NCBI GenBank assembly: GCA_037576195.1 | Contig: CM075102.1 | Span: 21,882,745 to 21,946,744 of the forward strand | DNA length: 64,000 nt | Source of the DNA: Phytoseiulus persimilis | Lineage: Eukaryota > Arthropoda > Arachnida > Mesostigmata > Phytoseiidae | Reading direction: 5' to 3' | Part shown: in pieces, positions 1-13,227 of the stretch | Layout: every line of letters starts with the position of its first letter | How positions within the stretch are numbered: position 1 is the first letter of the stretch | Notes under the pieces: model-generated | Database searches by the model: none | What the model was told of the DNA's origin: nothing | Seen by the model: the letters and a program-made list of their open reading frames with translations, nothing else | Translations under genes and position numbers: made by a program

Positions 1-673
1 GAGACCTCCTCCCCTAGACCGAGCCCATGGAGGAAAACATGGCAAGGGAGTCGCCAAAGGAAATATTGCTCCGGAACGGCGGGTTATCTCTGTGGTTTTG
101 CTCAGAGACAGCGGCGCATAACATTTGCATTCGATCATAGTCGAATTCCCGGAGGTATTCGCGTCTGCTGTCGACCTCGACAGCTTATATTAACGCATCT
201 AGGGGGAGGAGTGGATGGAGAATGAATGAGCGAGGGGAATGACGGGAGCGACTCAAGCCCCGAGCTCAGCCCGGGCTGAGTACCTCCATGAATCTGCGAG
301 CCAGAGCAGAAACAGCCCGATAAGTGGAAGGTAGGTGGTGACTCTCCGGTCGGCGATAAACTTTCCAGTGTGTCAAAATGCGCTCACGAGCAGCGTTAAT
401 TTGCCGCCGAGTATTACACCGAGAGTTCGCACAACACAACCAACTTCGTTTTAGCTAGCACGGAATTTCGCCTGCTGCAATCCTTAGTTTCGAGAACGCC
501 TACCGAGTCAATTATTCAAGACCGCTGGTAATTAGCAATCAAGTTTATTTGATTAGTGGTTAATGTCACGGCTATTCTCGCCAATCGTCCCAGTCCCCCG
601 CAGACTATGTCGTGAAGCGCATCGTGACCGCCGGCGTCTTACATCGTGACCAAACCGGTGCCATTGCACACAG

Positions 674-1026
674 GATCTCCCTCGATTTCTGATAGCTTAT
701 TCGAGTTGAACGATCGTTCTTCCAACGGTCGTTTTGCTCTCGTCGAGGTAGAAGTGATGGTGAGCGAGACTCGAATCGAGCCTTATTCAGGCGCGGGTCG
801 GCGGTGTTCTCCTTGTCTTTATGCCCCACTCGAGGGAGGGAAGTCGGACTCCGTAGGGATTACCCCTGCCACGGAGCGAGCTCTCGCAGAAATCTTTCCA
901 AACAAGCTCGACGAGCTCCTGGAACTGTCTGCGGTTGAGATGGACCGATTCATCTCCAAAAGTGAAGACACGATTTTCTCTCCCTTCTTGATACAGGACG
1001 TGATGAGGAGCAGCGAGAGAGAGTGA
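674..1026 (+). CDS. candidate two-exon gene end (674-759 and 835-1026)
   Basis: 674-759 (acceptor TTGCACACAG, donor GATG/GTGAGC) enters in phase 1, leaves in phase 0 and reads SLFELNDRSSNGRFALVEVE. 835-1026 follows a pyrimidine-rich stretch ending CACTCGAG, enters in phase 0, reads a helical segment (FPNKLDELLELSAVEMDRF) and ends in TGA. Codon pattern is good in the second exon. An ATG frame at 239-330 with donor GTAGGT leaves in phase 2 and does not fit without another exon. No family recognised. Confidence 0.33.
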
Positions 1027-4000
1027 TCCAAGATTTAGAGAGTCGCCATAACTCACGGGTGCACAGCTGACGCGGAGTGTTGTTGAGAGGGCCGACGAGA
1101 GAACCCCATTAATAATTCTCACTGTCTTACCGTAGACGGGCGTGGCGCGGATGAACCAGATGTGAAGACGAAACTCAGGAGCGAGCGAGGACGTTATGTC
1201 TCTGACTAACATTTCCAGTTCCGCGGAGGTGTCCTCGTTCTCGAGGAAATCTTTTGTCGAGAGAATGGTCTAATCTTCAACCAAGAGAGGGAACCTCCCC
1301 TCAGGCCGTATATGCTGCGTCGACAAAGATCACAGAGAATGATTCCTCCCAAACTAGGAGATAGAACGGCGAGCAAGCGCTGGGAAAAAAGGACGACTGA
1401 AGAACTACCTTTTGGTTTCACTAGCCAAAGAAAGAGTTGTGTGAAACATTTGGGTCGGCGCCCCTCGGTCGAATCGACTCAGGTAGCCTCGGGGCCGCTA
1501 TCCCTCAACTGAAACAATGTGACTGTCCATTTTAGAACGCCTCAACGCTTCCGACTGAGCCCTCCGATCTGAAAATTGAATAGACTGCGTTCCGTTTCGG
1601 TGGATTCCGACGAATGGATGAGCCCCTCGTGGGCGATGGGCGGCAGACGGCGCAGATGAGAGGCGGCATGCGATCGTCGAAAGCGAGCATGGACGCTGGG
1701 AGGAGTGAGGTTTATTACGAGAGTTTCGGGAAAAATGAGAGTGAGAACATGGAAGGCGAGGTCAAGAACCTCAAAGACCTCGCTGAGGATGAATCTACGT
1801 CTCGTACGTCGCGCGACTGATGGGATCGTCCAGAACCGATTCCGAGGGCTTGTCGCACTTCTTTGCTAGAGCTTCGAGGAATCAAGTTCGAATTGGAAGT
1901 CTTCAGAAGGAAAATCGCTGATGAGATATGAAAGAGAAAGTGCGGGAAGGAACTTTTGAAACGAATTCATCCGTCGTCTCGAGTTGAGTTCGTTAAGCCT
2001 TTTCGGACGCGTTCCATTCGTTAGTGGAAAACGTTTCCATCCCTTGAAATATCTTATTCGTTTCTGAGTTGGAAAGGTCGGAGATAATGAGTTCCCGGGG
2101 AAGGATTTGGACTGGGGATCCCTTAATAGCGCCGTCAGCCTTTGAACAGAACCGAAAGTTGCATTCGCTCGCCGAGCGCTGACCGGGACGCGCCTCAGGT
2201 ACAGCTTTGGAGGGGCCACTTGCTCGAGGAACTTTCCACGCGCTCGATTCACTCGCAGTTATGCGAGTCGGCAGCGCTCGCAAGTTAACCGTTGTTGAAA
2301 CGCATGCTTCTCGGCGCGCGTCCCACTCGAGTCAAGACCATCTAACATCTCAACGTGGGAAAGAAGGGGTTCAAAACAGGAGCTCCCGCCGAGGCAGCCC
2401 CCCACTCCGCGATCCTGGTCCGGAAAAACTCTGGAACAGACCCAAAGAATGTCGTGAATTCTGCGCTCCTTCCGGGAATGACGCGGCTTCGCGGAGCTAT
2501 GCCATCGGGTTCGAAGCGTTCCTCCTCAAAATGGCCAGCGGGGATCAAACCACAATATCTCGCTCCCATGAGATTTCCCAGACGTTTGTAAATTGGGAAA
2601 ATATCTCGCGGTAGAGCAACGAGAACGCCCAGAAGGTTGAACGTTAATCATCCCGTTCGAGTCCAGAATGTTGTCCAGAGCAATCCGTGCGTGGCCGCAA
2701 CACCCGACCGAGTCGCGAAACGGGATCTGGTTCAAATTGCTTCCGCACCGAGACCTTGGCTTCATTATGTTCGTTGTTTCAGTAGGTCTGAACGAGCATT
2801 CACCTTCAAGTTTCGAGTGACGCCTGTTCCCTGCTGAATCGAGCCGCGTGACAATCGGGAACGTAGAGCGTGTATTTTCTGCGATCGCATAAGTGGTGAC
2901 GGGAATTTCCTGAGACCGACAGCAGTACTTATGCGGAAGCAAGTCAAACGTCCCTCATATACAGCATGTTCGGAATTCCGCGTTGGACAGAATGTTCGCG
3001 GAGCTTCACCCGTGCCTGGATTCAGCACCCTTTGCTCCTGAACGTGAAAAACCGTTGTCATCATGTACCATCGTTCTCCATCTGGGATTCCGAGATGGAT
3101 CCTCGTCCAGTCTCCGGAACAGTGCTGAATGGCATGAGAGCCATGGAAATCATTTCCCCGGTAAAAGCGCAAGCGATGGGCTTCGTCGCCAGGTACGGGA
3201 TCCACCACTCTGTGCTTGAGCTCCGGGCAGTCTCAACGTGGCGCCCGTCGGTGTTGCTCCTCATCCAATGATAAACCGGAGTGGCCGAGCGCCAAGAAGT
3301 GTTCTCGACTGGAAACTCCCGGAACCGGAGAGAACAGAGGCAGAGCGGTAGCCGTGTTTGTCGATAAATTATCTTCCCTGGCAGTCGAGAGCTGCTGTAG
3401 AAGAGCGAGAGATCCAATCTGTCTCCCGCTGCCCTTGTTGAGCCACTCGCGAGCTTTTCCAGCTCATTCATGGTGAACACCGGGCCGCTTGAGCCTCCCA
3501 TCACGGCGGATCCCCAGGCACCGGAGTCGACGCGTGGCGTAAGCTGCTTCGTGATGGACGTATAATGCACGCTCCTCACGCTTACTATTCAAGCTCCAGC
3601 CGCTTCAAGAGAGGACGCGGTCCCAGCCGACAAGCGAAACCTTCCCACGCACGACGGCAGAGCTACGGCGGAATTTCCGAAGGACGGTTCGATCGCGCAT
3701 GATGAGGTCTGTTTGAGCCCGTCTCGTCGTTTGTCGTCGGCGACTACGCGTCGCAGTTCGCATCGCTCCTCACAGAGTTTTTTGAAATCGGTAATTGTTC
3801 GTTCAGCGCGACTGAGGAGATGTCCACCGGAGTTGTCGAATCCAGACAGACGATGAGCGCTCTGTATGTGTTTACTGAGCAAACTGAACTAGCTGGGCGT
3901 ATTCGTCCTCGTCGGAGCGATCGATAGTTGGATCCGTGGAGGGCGGTCTGACGAGCGAGTACCAGAATGGGTTGGCGGGTGAGCGGGCGAACTAGCAGAG

Positions 4001-6061
4001 CCACGTTGTGTCTCAACAGCGTCGGTGATACGTTCCAGTTTGGGACGTGATTCGCTCTGTCCTCCTTGGATTTGAGCCCCTCATGTTGCTCAACTAACCG
4101 CTCCTCCGATCGGATCGGAATGATTCCCAATGAGGAACGGGCCACTCTTGAGTTCAGCATTCGGGGCGCCGCGATTTCGCAACAGGAGGAGCTCCAACCC
4201 GGATTCGAATTCCTGTCCAATGTCTCCTGTGGCTGGAACCGACTCGAATCTTGTTTGGAATCACCCGGAGTCGATTCAACATGCGATGATTCGGGACTTC
4301 CGATCCGCCTCACGATTCCAGCCAGCTATCAGAGAAGAAAAGTGACGATAAGGATAGGATTCGGATCTGACAACGACTGCTGAAACTTCCTAGATCTGCA
4401 GTCGTGTCTTCGATAAACTTCGCCGACTTATTGAGAGCTCGACGCTCAGTGTTGTGTTCTGCAATCTGGCATTTGTGGGCACTATCGCATGTACACTATC
4501 CTGCGCGAGTTTATGATTCATGAGGCCGAGTCGCGCTTGAGTTCTCGAGGGAGTTTTCCCCTCCAAAAGGATCTTCGGATACGCTGGCATGGGGGAACCG
4601 CCGATCGGCGTACTTCTGGAGTTTCATCAGAGCCTGGACGAACAGCTCCGCCGTATCATGTTTCACAGCGAATGAATTAATCGACTCAGCTGACCGAAAA
4701 TCCTGACGTGACGTCACCAAAGATTGAGCTCTCATGAATACTTTCACGTCTCTGGGGAAGTCTCGGAGATCATCGCGGCAAGCCGACTTATCGAGTGAGC
4801 CGTCGTGTTGGGGTCTTACCGACAGCAGAACCTTTGCCGGCGAAATCTGTTACATGGATGTGGACTCGAGGCCAGACAGAAAACATTTGCCCCCGCGGGA
4901 ATATAACTGCGTTCTTCCATTTTCATGATCATTGTTGGAGCGGCAAACTCGCTTCTCGTAATTAGGTGGGTGTATCACGTCAGACGTTCGTCGATTTTCA
5001 CCGGCTCCCTACGAGACAGAAGCGTATAAGTTATGTCTTAACTAACGGAATGATGTCTGTGTGCGAAGGTCTTGAACAGCACGTTTACAGCGTGAACGTG
5101 ATCACCGTTTCGGACGACTGCCGCGGGAAAGGCTCTTGAACGGACCCCGCAGGAACGGTCGGTAGTGATTCCTTGAGGATGAAAGCGAGCATCATATCAA
5201 GTTCAGACCACCGCGCCTGTCCGTCCATGCCGCCGATGGGATTTCGGAATCTCGGGATCTTCGTTACGGAAGTCGTCAAGTTCCTTCGAAGCTGTCTGAG
5301 GAAAAAGCATCGTGCTCCTGATAGCGGCTCATTAATTAAATCATCCTAACGGCGAGTCACCCGAGTCGGCGGAGTTTATGGCCTCCATAAATATTTAAAA
5401 GCCACGACGATGGTTGCGTCGAAAATTCAGATCGTGGAATCGACCTCTCGTCCCGCTTACTTTTCCCTCTCGGCAACGATTTCTTCCCCGAGGAATCATC
5501 ACACGTGACGTGTATTCATATGAAATTCGTCTGATACCGCGGGGGGATCATTGATCGTCGGTGTTGATCCTAGTTTTCCACCTCCGCGTGAGTCTTCGTC
5601 ATCATGCTCCCCGTTCCCTAAACTCGTGGCTTCTCCGAGTTGGTACGATAATTCGAGTGTTCTTGAAACTTTTCTCCCGTCCCACGACACAAAAGAGAAC
5701 TCGAGAGCTTTTCTGGTCACTTAATCTTTTTCACCTTCGAGGAATCCTAATGATGCCCTAAAGTTGGATAGTGAACAGGTCATTCGTGCGAGGTTCTACT
5801 TGGCCAACGTTTTCGCGTGTTTTACCTGAAGTCTACGCTGAGCCGAAACATACACATGCTATTCCGTTGGGAATTTGACACAAGAATTATTTTTGGCGGG
5901 ATTCCTCGAAGCTCTCACTAACAGCAAAGCATTGTGTCTAAACTGTGGAGGAGCATACGGGTATCCTTCCCCCATTCCGTCGAGAAACGGACAAAATCGA
6001 AGATTGTTGAGTCGGAATCCGTTTTGATCTCGAGTGAGGCAAAATATTTTCTTTACATTAG
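1027..6061. other. unassigned DNA
   Basis: Only short, overlapping chance frames on both strands. A polar frame at 1614-1820 (+) reads protein-like but lacks splice or homology support. Confidence 0.4.
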
Positions 6062-6260
6062 CGGATGGATTCGGGAGTGATTCCAATCCGACGTCCTCGG
6101 TCTCATCCGACTCCTCGACGCCTCCGGAGAATAAGCTCTCGTCGATATTGCAACTCCTCGCGGAGTCGTTGAGCTTGATGGGAATCCGGAAATCATCTTC
6201 TCATGAGCAGGAACGAGCGGAAACTTTTGACGCAGGAGCCGAGCTGCAACGTCATTCCTA
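6062..6260 (+). CDS. candidate Ser-rich exon, unidentified
   Basis: Acceptor TTTTCTTTACATTAG, donor TTCCTA/GTGAGT. Only phase 1 is open. It encodes a Ser/Asp/Pro-rich start and LSSILQLLAESLSLMGIRKS, then an acidic-basic tail. It leaves with TA, so the next exon must begin with C or T; I did not find a convincing one. It abuts the minus-strand frame 6258-6806, and at most one of the two is likely to be real. Confidence 0.28.
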
Positions 6261-6806
6261 GTGAGTTTCCCAATCCTCAGGGATCTCCCCAGACGTGGCC
6301 GCCTCTGCCCTGCCGCTCTTTCGATCGATTGGATGCGTCTCATTCTGGAAGCTTGAACTTAGGAGACCCGACCAGCCCGGATCGGAGTAAATGGACGAAG
6401 CTGAGCTGTGATCCAAAATAATTTCCGCAGATTCGTGAAGGCTCTCCAAAGTGTCTCTTACAATGGCGTTGGACCTCTTCGCCAAACGAAGAACACCGTC
6501 CGATGAGCTGGATGGACTTCCCAACTTTGGTTCCTCACACCTGCAACACTCATTGGCCGCTACTGATCGAAATGATTCCGATCGCCAGCATTCGAACTCG
6601 ATAGTGCTGCAAGGCGTGTTCGGTTGTGCTATAAGAGGGAGCTCCGACGGTTGGAATGGAGGATAATCGGACGAATGAATGTACTCGCAGTTCTTTCCCA
6701 TTATTTGATCGAAGGTAGGCCGCCCCGCGGGCCGACGCGGATTCTCGTCAAGTAATTTAGTGATCATAACAACGACAACGTGAACACGGAGCATCAGGGT
6801 TTTCAC
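6258..6806 (-). CDS. hypothetical 182-codon open frame
   Basis: The frame starts with a GTG codon (first ATG is the fifth codon) and ends TAG. Composition is protein-like, with a Ser-rich middle and an acidic end (GEIPEDWETH), and a good donor sequence (TTGCAG/GTGTGA) lies inside the frame. No domain, signal peptide or membrane segment is clear. A frame of this length is within what chance gives in 64 kb of such DNA. Confidence 0.22.
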   Translation of the reverse strand: MKTLMLRVHVVVVMITKLLDENPRRPAGRPTFDQIMGKNCEYIHSSDYPPFQPSELPLIAQPNTPCSTIEFECWRSESFRSVAANECCRCEEPKLGSPSSSSDGVLRLAKRSNAIVRDTLESLHESAEIILDHSSASSIYSDPGWSGLLSSSFQNETHPIDRKSGRAEAATSGEIPEDWETH

Positions 6807-8536
6807 GTTTCTACTCCAAATCCGCCCGCTACCTCTTGAACGCGCCTTTTCTTATAGAGGAATTAGGTAAGGCTCCTATAAGGAAATCCTGAGGACATTG
6901 ACATGGGGAAATTAATCCCTAAATCATATTCGGAAGTTAACGAGGACGGCGAATGCGCACGTCATAATGTAATAGTTGGCTCAGATGATTGAATGATCCC
7001 CGACCGGTTGGCTGGGACGCCTTTGACAGGGCATCAGAGATGAGAGCCATCCCATGATTAGGATTGGGAAAGACACCCGCTGACCTAATTCTCGGTGTGC
7101 CCAAACCACCGTCAGCTGCCGTCGCAGTGACGTGCAACAGCATCACTGGCAATGACTCCGAATGAGTTCCAGCAGGACGACATCCGAATTCTGAGCTCCT
7201 CACGAGAACTGGCACCTCATATGCGTGAAGGAATCGAAGGATAGTGAATTCAGCAAATGTGGGCACAAATGAACGCAACGGTGAAACAGCTCCATTTTCA
7301 TTCTTGCAATTGCCACAGCCTCGGATGAAAGATGAGCAAACTATCCCGAGTCCTGATCAGGGTAGGTACTCTCCATGCTGCCATTACCGTCCGAGCGCTC
7401 AATATCTTGCGGTATGGGAGGCGATCTGCATCTCATGCTTGCCTCCTGAGCTGCGTCGACGTGGGATGAGCTCGAAGACCTTAGGAGCAAAGGAAGTTCG
7501 GTCACTGACAAAGCTTCCTCACCGAATTGCTCACATATGCTTCGCGCAACTTACATCGTCCAGGTGTTGGGATCCGTGGTAATTTCCAAGATTTGAAGTC
7601 TGACTTCCATTACCACCAAGGAGGGTCTATTCCGGCTCTTCTCGCCTTGATGGTACTCCCCTTCTCACAGGGCACCTTATGAGACCCTAGGGGCGCGACA
7701 CCGAGTGATGCACGACTTCTTATCCATTATGATCAACGCATCAATTAGGCCGTGCTAGTTTTCTGCTCTTTTTCACTGAGTCCCTGTCGACGCTGTCACA
7801 TATTTAGTTATCATTGATCACCAGTCCTCTCACCAATGCGAAGTCCGAAAAAAGAGAAGATTCGCAAAAACATCGTGATCCCGGATCGCCCGAGTCCATG
7901 GTGAGAGCTTCCGACTGAGTCCTGAGAAATTCCCCGCCGACGACGGAATCCGACCTCATCGTGCTTTGCTCGTGAGAATCACGGAGTTCTATGGATTTTT
8001 TTCGTGCGAATTCAAACTCTCTCGGTGTTCAAACCGCCGGGCAAGAGCTGATGCTGCTGGCGGGGATCTGACGGGGCTTTCGACTTTAGACCCTCTCGAA
8101 TCCTGTTCCGACGGCTCCGAAAGCAACGAGATTCGTTGCGAAACACCGGCAGAGAGCTCAATTTCATTAAAAATCCATTGAAAATTAGTTTTTTCCGAGC
8201 GTTCTAATCAAACCGATTCCTTTCACTCTCCGACGCCAGCTGTCACGACCTCAAAGCGGTTGCTCCGGCAAAAATTAGAACGCTCACGGTCTTCGGGCTT
8301 CACCCCATCCCCGATCCGGCATCGCTTTCAGAGTCCCACAGCTCTCTGGATGTCGACATTCCCGATCGAATTTCAATGTGGGTTTCAGCCCGCATCACAA
8401 GTTGCGGACCTGGCGACCGGACCGGAGAGAAAAGAAATGACGTAAGCAAGCCGAAGATTGCACATGCACAGGAAGCGCTTCGTGCCGTGTTAACATCTGG
8501 GACAGCTGTCAATGGAGGAACATGCTTCCTCGTTGA

Positions 8537-8552
8537 CCCCCCCCCCCCCCCC
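8537..8552 (+). repeat. 16-base poly-C tract
   Basis: Sixteen consecutive C residues, a simple homopolymer run. Length in an assembly may be inexact. Confidence 0.95.
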
Positions 8553-9142
8553 TCAATCCCTCAATCTCGGCGTCGCAGATCAAAGCGCCGTCTCGGGGAT
8601 CAAAGGCCCTCAACCGTTTCCCTAGTTCAGCATTGGCGGTTGTGGGTCGCGTTATGAAGTCCCGCATCAAATTTATTCTCAAGAGAGCTTTGAGCCCAGA
8701 ATAGGGGATTCGGTCAAAGTTTTGGTGGTGCGGAAGTTTCGGGCCTACGATTCGGCGCGATCTCCCCTAGCGCTCATGCTTCGGGCGCTATTTCCACATC
8801 TACGGGGCTGTTACGTCTGATGAAACTTTCCTCGAAGATCGATGAAACAGCGCGTCCAAGGGAAACTTCCGCGGAGCAGAACTCAGCGGGACGCACGGAC
8901 GAGCCACGACTTGTATGAATCGTGTCCGGCACGATGGAGCGGGCGCAAACGCTACCTGTGACCATCGTAAACACGGGAGGCTGCCACGACTCCTTCGCGG
9001 AGTCTATGACAACGAATTCCCTCGTTGAGGTTGAGCCTGCTCGAAGACGGTCGGTCCCAGGAAAACATCCCTCCCACCACCATTCGCGTTCTCCGCGAGA
9101 AGTTCTCCCTTATTAGCAAAAACAGTGATTAATCCACGGCGC

Positions 9143-9170
9143 GGATTGATCCTTTTCCCAGGATCAATCC
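9143..9170. repeat. 10-bp perfect hairpin
   Basis: GGATTGATCC, eight bases, then GGATCAATCC. No T run follows and no gene is placed next to it. Confidence 0.85.
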
Positions 9171-12100
9171 CTCTCCGTAAGGGGAATCTGAAGAAACTCT
9201 CGGAAGGCAACGGCAGGGGGGTTGCATGGGATGAAGTAACGTCCTGGATCGCCGCGAGCTGGCTTGATCCGAAGAGATCCAGATGGAAAGAGCTGCATGT
9301 TAGTCGCTCGGGATCGCTCTTGTTGACTCGGCTGCAGAGCTGGGACCTTATCTTGGTAGTTCGCCTGTGCTGATGACACCGAAGCTCGGACGAAGTCTTT
9401 GGAGCGAGTCTTTATCCTAAATATAGGCACTTGCCAGCTCGTGCCTCGCTCACAGGCGAAGCTCCCAGCCAACCGAGTCTAGAACCTCAGCCCGCGGCAA
9501 GAAACACCTTTAGAGCACCTGGAACAAACAGCCCTGTCCCAGCTTCACACCGGACCGACCCATCGCCGGAGGAAATAAAATTGTCCTCTCGACACTCTTC
9601 GCGAAGACACTTTGAAGAGCGCGCGCGCCGCATTGTTCGGGGTTGACCCTCTGAAGACGGAGGCGGCCCGAGATGGAAATTTCCGAGCACGGGCCGTTGT
9701 GCTTTGAGGCGTCGGAGCTCGTAGTTTCCCTATGACACTGAGAGTAGGAATTCTTGCGATAACGACCCGCTGCGTTATGAGCGTCTCGAGAGTGTGGAAA
9801 AGAAATCGTGATAATCTTGGGATAATTTTATCCAGAAGCATTGGGGCGCAATCCCCTTGACACGAACGAGACTCATTCAGAGAGCGTGGTGAGTTCGAGC
9901 CGGGCGATGCAGAAGGGAGTAGTTCACACCAAAAGTCAAGATTCTCTCAGGACCAAACGGCCATTACCGGAGGATTCCTGATGGATACACAGTGAAGTCA
10001 TCCGCGCTTCCAGTGAGTTCCAGGAGAAGATGACATGTGTCTTATCGGGGCATCCTTCACGACATACGTGACTTTGAAAATGGGAATATATTTCTTTGGT
10101 AAGCCGTGGATACCCGGAGTGCTGAGAATCGGAAACCAAGACCAGAGAAATAACCATCGTCTGCGGCATATGTTTCTTCTGACGAAGATGAATGAGACTG
10201 AATGCGTCACTCAAATCTGGATGAATTGTGTTTCGAAGACTTGCCGCGAACGTTTTGAAAAGTCCGTCAGGGTCTGCGGTTCGCTGATTTCAAAACCTCG
10301 GATCGCGCCAAACTGAACTCCAGTTTTGGAGCGGTATTCCTCGTTTCATGAGAGGACTGAGCCATTTGTGTAGTGTGTCCACCTGTATCTCAATCGTTCT
10401 ATGCCGATATCTCGATGAGCGGATCATTACTGGAATCCGGCCCGGAAACCCCGAGGTTTCGCGCCGAGTTCACCTGCAGAACCCCCGAAACTCGGGTCCA
10501 ACTCATATTCGAGCGGCGCCCGGTACGCTAATCGATGAAGTTTGCTGAATGCAAGCAAGTAATGATAGTGGGGCCTTGCACATTGAAAAGACGTTTGCTC
10601 GGCTCCTCAAAAAGCTCCAGACCGTGTGTGTCAGACATCGACCCGACAATACTAGTTCTGCTTTCCGAGCCTGCGGGCTCCTGTAGCTCGGAACCAGGCG
10701 CGCAGTCCCCACGGAGAGGCAGTGCCCGCATATCGTCATCAGCATTTTTCATTCCTTGATAACAGAGTGGCGTTGACGTGCCTTTTTTTTGGAAGATGCC
10801 TTCAACCAAGAGTGGATCATCACCGCACTCAGAACCAAAGCATCGAATGCGTGATCAGGAATTTCCGCATGAAAGTGTCTCTTCTGTTGTCGCGACAGCG
10901 CCGACTCAAAGCTTTCTGGGAGAAGCCGTCGGGTAGAACCGGAGTCCAGAACTAAAGGTCGTGTGTCCGTCATTCTCTCAAGAGCCTAAGGAGAGTCGGG
11001 CCGTGACCCGACTGATTCGGGTCGTGCTCAATCGAACGAGTGACCTTCAATTCTTTCGGAGCATCATGGGACCATGCCGTTCTCCGAGTGCACGAATCAC
11101 TGACTTGGGTTACGAATGCGCGAGCGATAGCTGTAAAAACCTGAAGATAAATTCTGCCACGCGAGCAACAATTGAAGACCACGGGCTTTTGATGCTCTTC
11201 ATGCCTCGCTGCAGAGAGGACGACACCGACCAGGAGAGCCTTGGTTTTGCCGGCAATTCTTCCCGAGGGTTTCAGTAACCCACTGCTCGTGTCGTAAGCC
11301 TCTGAGCCGACTGTTTTCCGTCTTAAGCATTGTTGTCAAATCGGAATTCCAACTGTCGGCGGGGGTGCAGCGCCGCTTGATTCATTTCCCCTCACGGTGA
11401 CCCACATGAAGGTCGTTTGGATCTTCAAACATTCTTCCCATGTTTTGGTTCACGATCAAAGGAACGAGGTTCCGAATAATTACCTGGAAGACACCAGCTT
11501 CAATTAAGGCTACTTCATGGACATGGTGCGTCGCGTTCGCGAGTCCACTACTTAGCAAGCACGCAGAACCGTCCCGTAATTGCCCTCGAGACGCAGTTAG
11601 TAAGAAGCCTAATCCTCACATCGCTCTCGGTGCTTCTACTCTCGTCCGTTGTTCATATCAGACGCTGATTGCCGGCCCGCGACCAAAGCTAACCGCCGAT
11701 CTTGCGCACGCAGAGCCTCGAGGGGAGGCGGAGTAGGATTCTGCCGCTGTGTTCACTCCAATCAGAGAGGGGGTAATAAACCCCATCCTTAGAGCTGTCT
11801 CTGACACGGTCATGCCAGAACCTTCTCTGGCAGGGCATCCATACTTGCTTGCCTCGTGATTTGACCGTTTCCCCCACGCATACAGGAGGTGATGAAATCG
11901 ATTCACCAAATCCTGGCACTATGGTCATCCCGCAGATGATCCACCCCGTTTTATCCCTGGATCTCTGGGTGGCAATAATACGTGGGCCTCTACTTGATCG
12001 TATTGGGGATTTTTATGACTCGTGGCATACGACCACGAGTTATGGGCTGCGAAATTTATAGTTCCAGCTGTGATTCATGCCTCGTCCACAATCACATTGT

Positions 12101-12433
12101 CGGGGATCTCGGTCCTCGATCCAGAGCACGATCAGTTGTCAGGAGATGCTGGAGCTCCTCTGCCAGTCTGACCGGTTCAATGTTGGGGATACGTTTCTCA
12201 GCCGAAGCGCTATGCATGCTCCTGGAACGTCGCATATTCCGGGCATAAATACCAACTCTCCCAAGTTTGAGAAGTCCTTGATGAACGTGGCGTGGGTACG
12301 GCGCTTCCGACTCTGTCAGGGCTTGTGTTGCAGAAACTCAGTGATCCGGTGAACTCGAGCGTATTCGGCCATTTTTCCGAGTTATCCAAGCACCCAAGAG
12401 GTTATGAGCTTAATCCACCCAGCCCGAAATCCC

Positions 12434-12587
12434 GCAGATAACGAATTGTTCTTTTTCGATTTCTTCCTCAAAAAAACTCAACCGACAAAGGACCTTTATT
12501 TTCCTATTTTTATTCCGAAAAAAGGCATCAGATAACGAACCTTCCTTTCCCGATTTTTTTCTCCACAAAGAACGCATCAGATAACGA
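12434..12587. repeat. spaced repeat with AGATAACGA core
   Basis: AGATAACGA occurs at 12436, 12530 and 12579. The last two are 49 bp apart and share GCATCAGATAACGA followed by T-rich and A-rich sequence; the first is 94 bp upstream. It looks like a degenerate tandem array of roughly 47-49 bp units in AT-rich DNA. Confidence 0.6.
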
Positions 12588-13141
12588 GCTCGGCACATAG
12601 CGATATGAGGCGGCTTTATGGGAATGAAAAAACGGAAAAAACAATTCGGTATCTGGGGAGTTTGAGGCTGGTGTCGACCCTCGAAATAGCCTATTATACG
12701 CGCACCAGGAACATTGGAAACCCCCCAGAGGAGGGAGGCCTCAGGTGAGGAGCCTTCCGGGTGAGGGGCCCTGGTGGTCTCCTCAATTCAGACATCGTTC
12801 GCAGTGCAACGAGGGAAGTCCTTGAGATGATTTTGGATCGCCACAGAGCTCGAGCGGGGCGAACCCATACAAGGTTACGCGAAGACAGGAACGAGCATCT
12901 GAGAAAGCTTGTGAGCGCTTGCGAATTTGTCAGGACCAGAAACGAGTAGCACCTCTGTGTTTTCGGCTGAACCTCTCAGCCAGCCCTCAGGAGTGTCCCG
13001 GATTCACCTTTCGGTATTGCTTCAGTAACACTCCCTATCGCCTCGCAAATCCCATTGCGGGCGGTGGGCTTGGGTCTCAAGATGGTTCAGATTTAATTCT
13101 GATATAAATTAAATCCTCTTTTTACCACATAAGAAATTTGT

Positions 13142-13227
13142 TGTCCCGGCCGGGGATCGAACCCGCGATTGCTAGCTTAGCGTGGCACCCAAGGCGTTGG
13201 TTTATGCCACACGGCCAACGAGCCGAC
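13142..13227 (-). repeat. tRNA-like unit, SINE-like or tRNA pseudogene
   Basis: On the minus strand there is an A-box match (TGGCCGTGTGG, 13207-13217) and a perfect B box (GGTTCGATCCC, 13153-13163). The 5' part resembles tRNA-Pro (GGCTCGTTGG) and a CTTGGGT loop would give anticodon TGG. The acceptor stem pairs in only three of seven positions, so a working tRNA is unlikely. An 8-bp stem (13181-13213) is formed inside. Similar units head tRNA-derived SINEs. Confidence 0.5.

Larger units (their letters stand above)
6807..13141. other. unassigned DNA with weak exon-like pieces
   Basis: Two short plus-strand pieces have fair splice sites: 7836-7900 (ATG, reads SPKKEKIRKNIVIPDRPSP, donor CATG/GTGAGA) and 8389-8441 (acceptor GGTTTCAG, donor ATGAC/GTAAGC, reads PASQVADLATGPERKEM). 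Both leave in phase 2 and cannot be joined to each other directly. The rest shows only the repeats listed separately. Confidence 0.3.
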
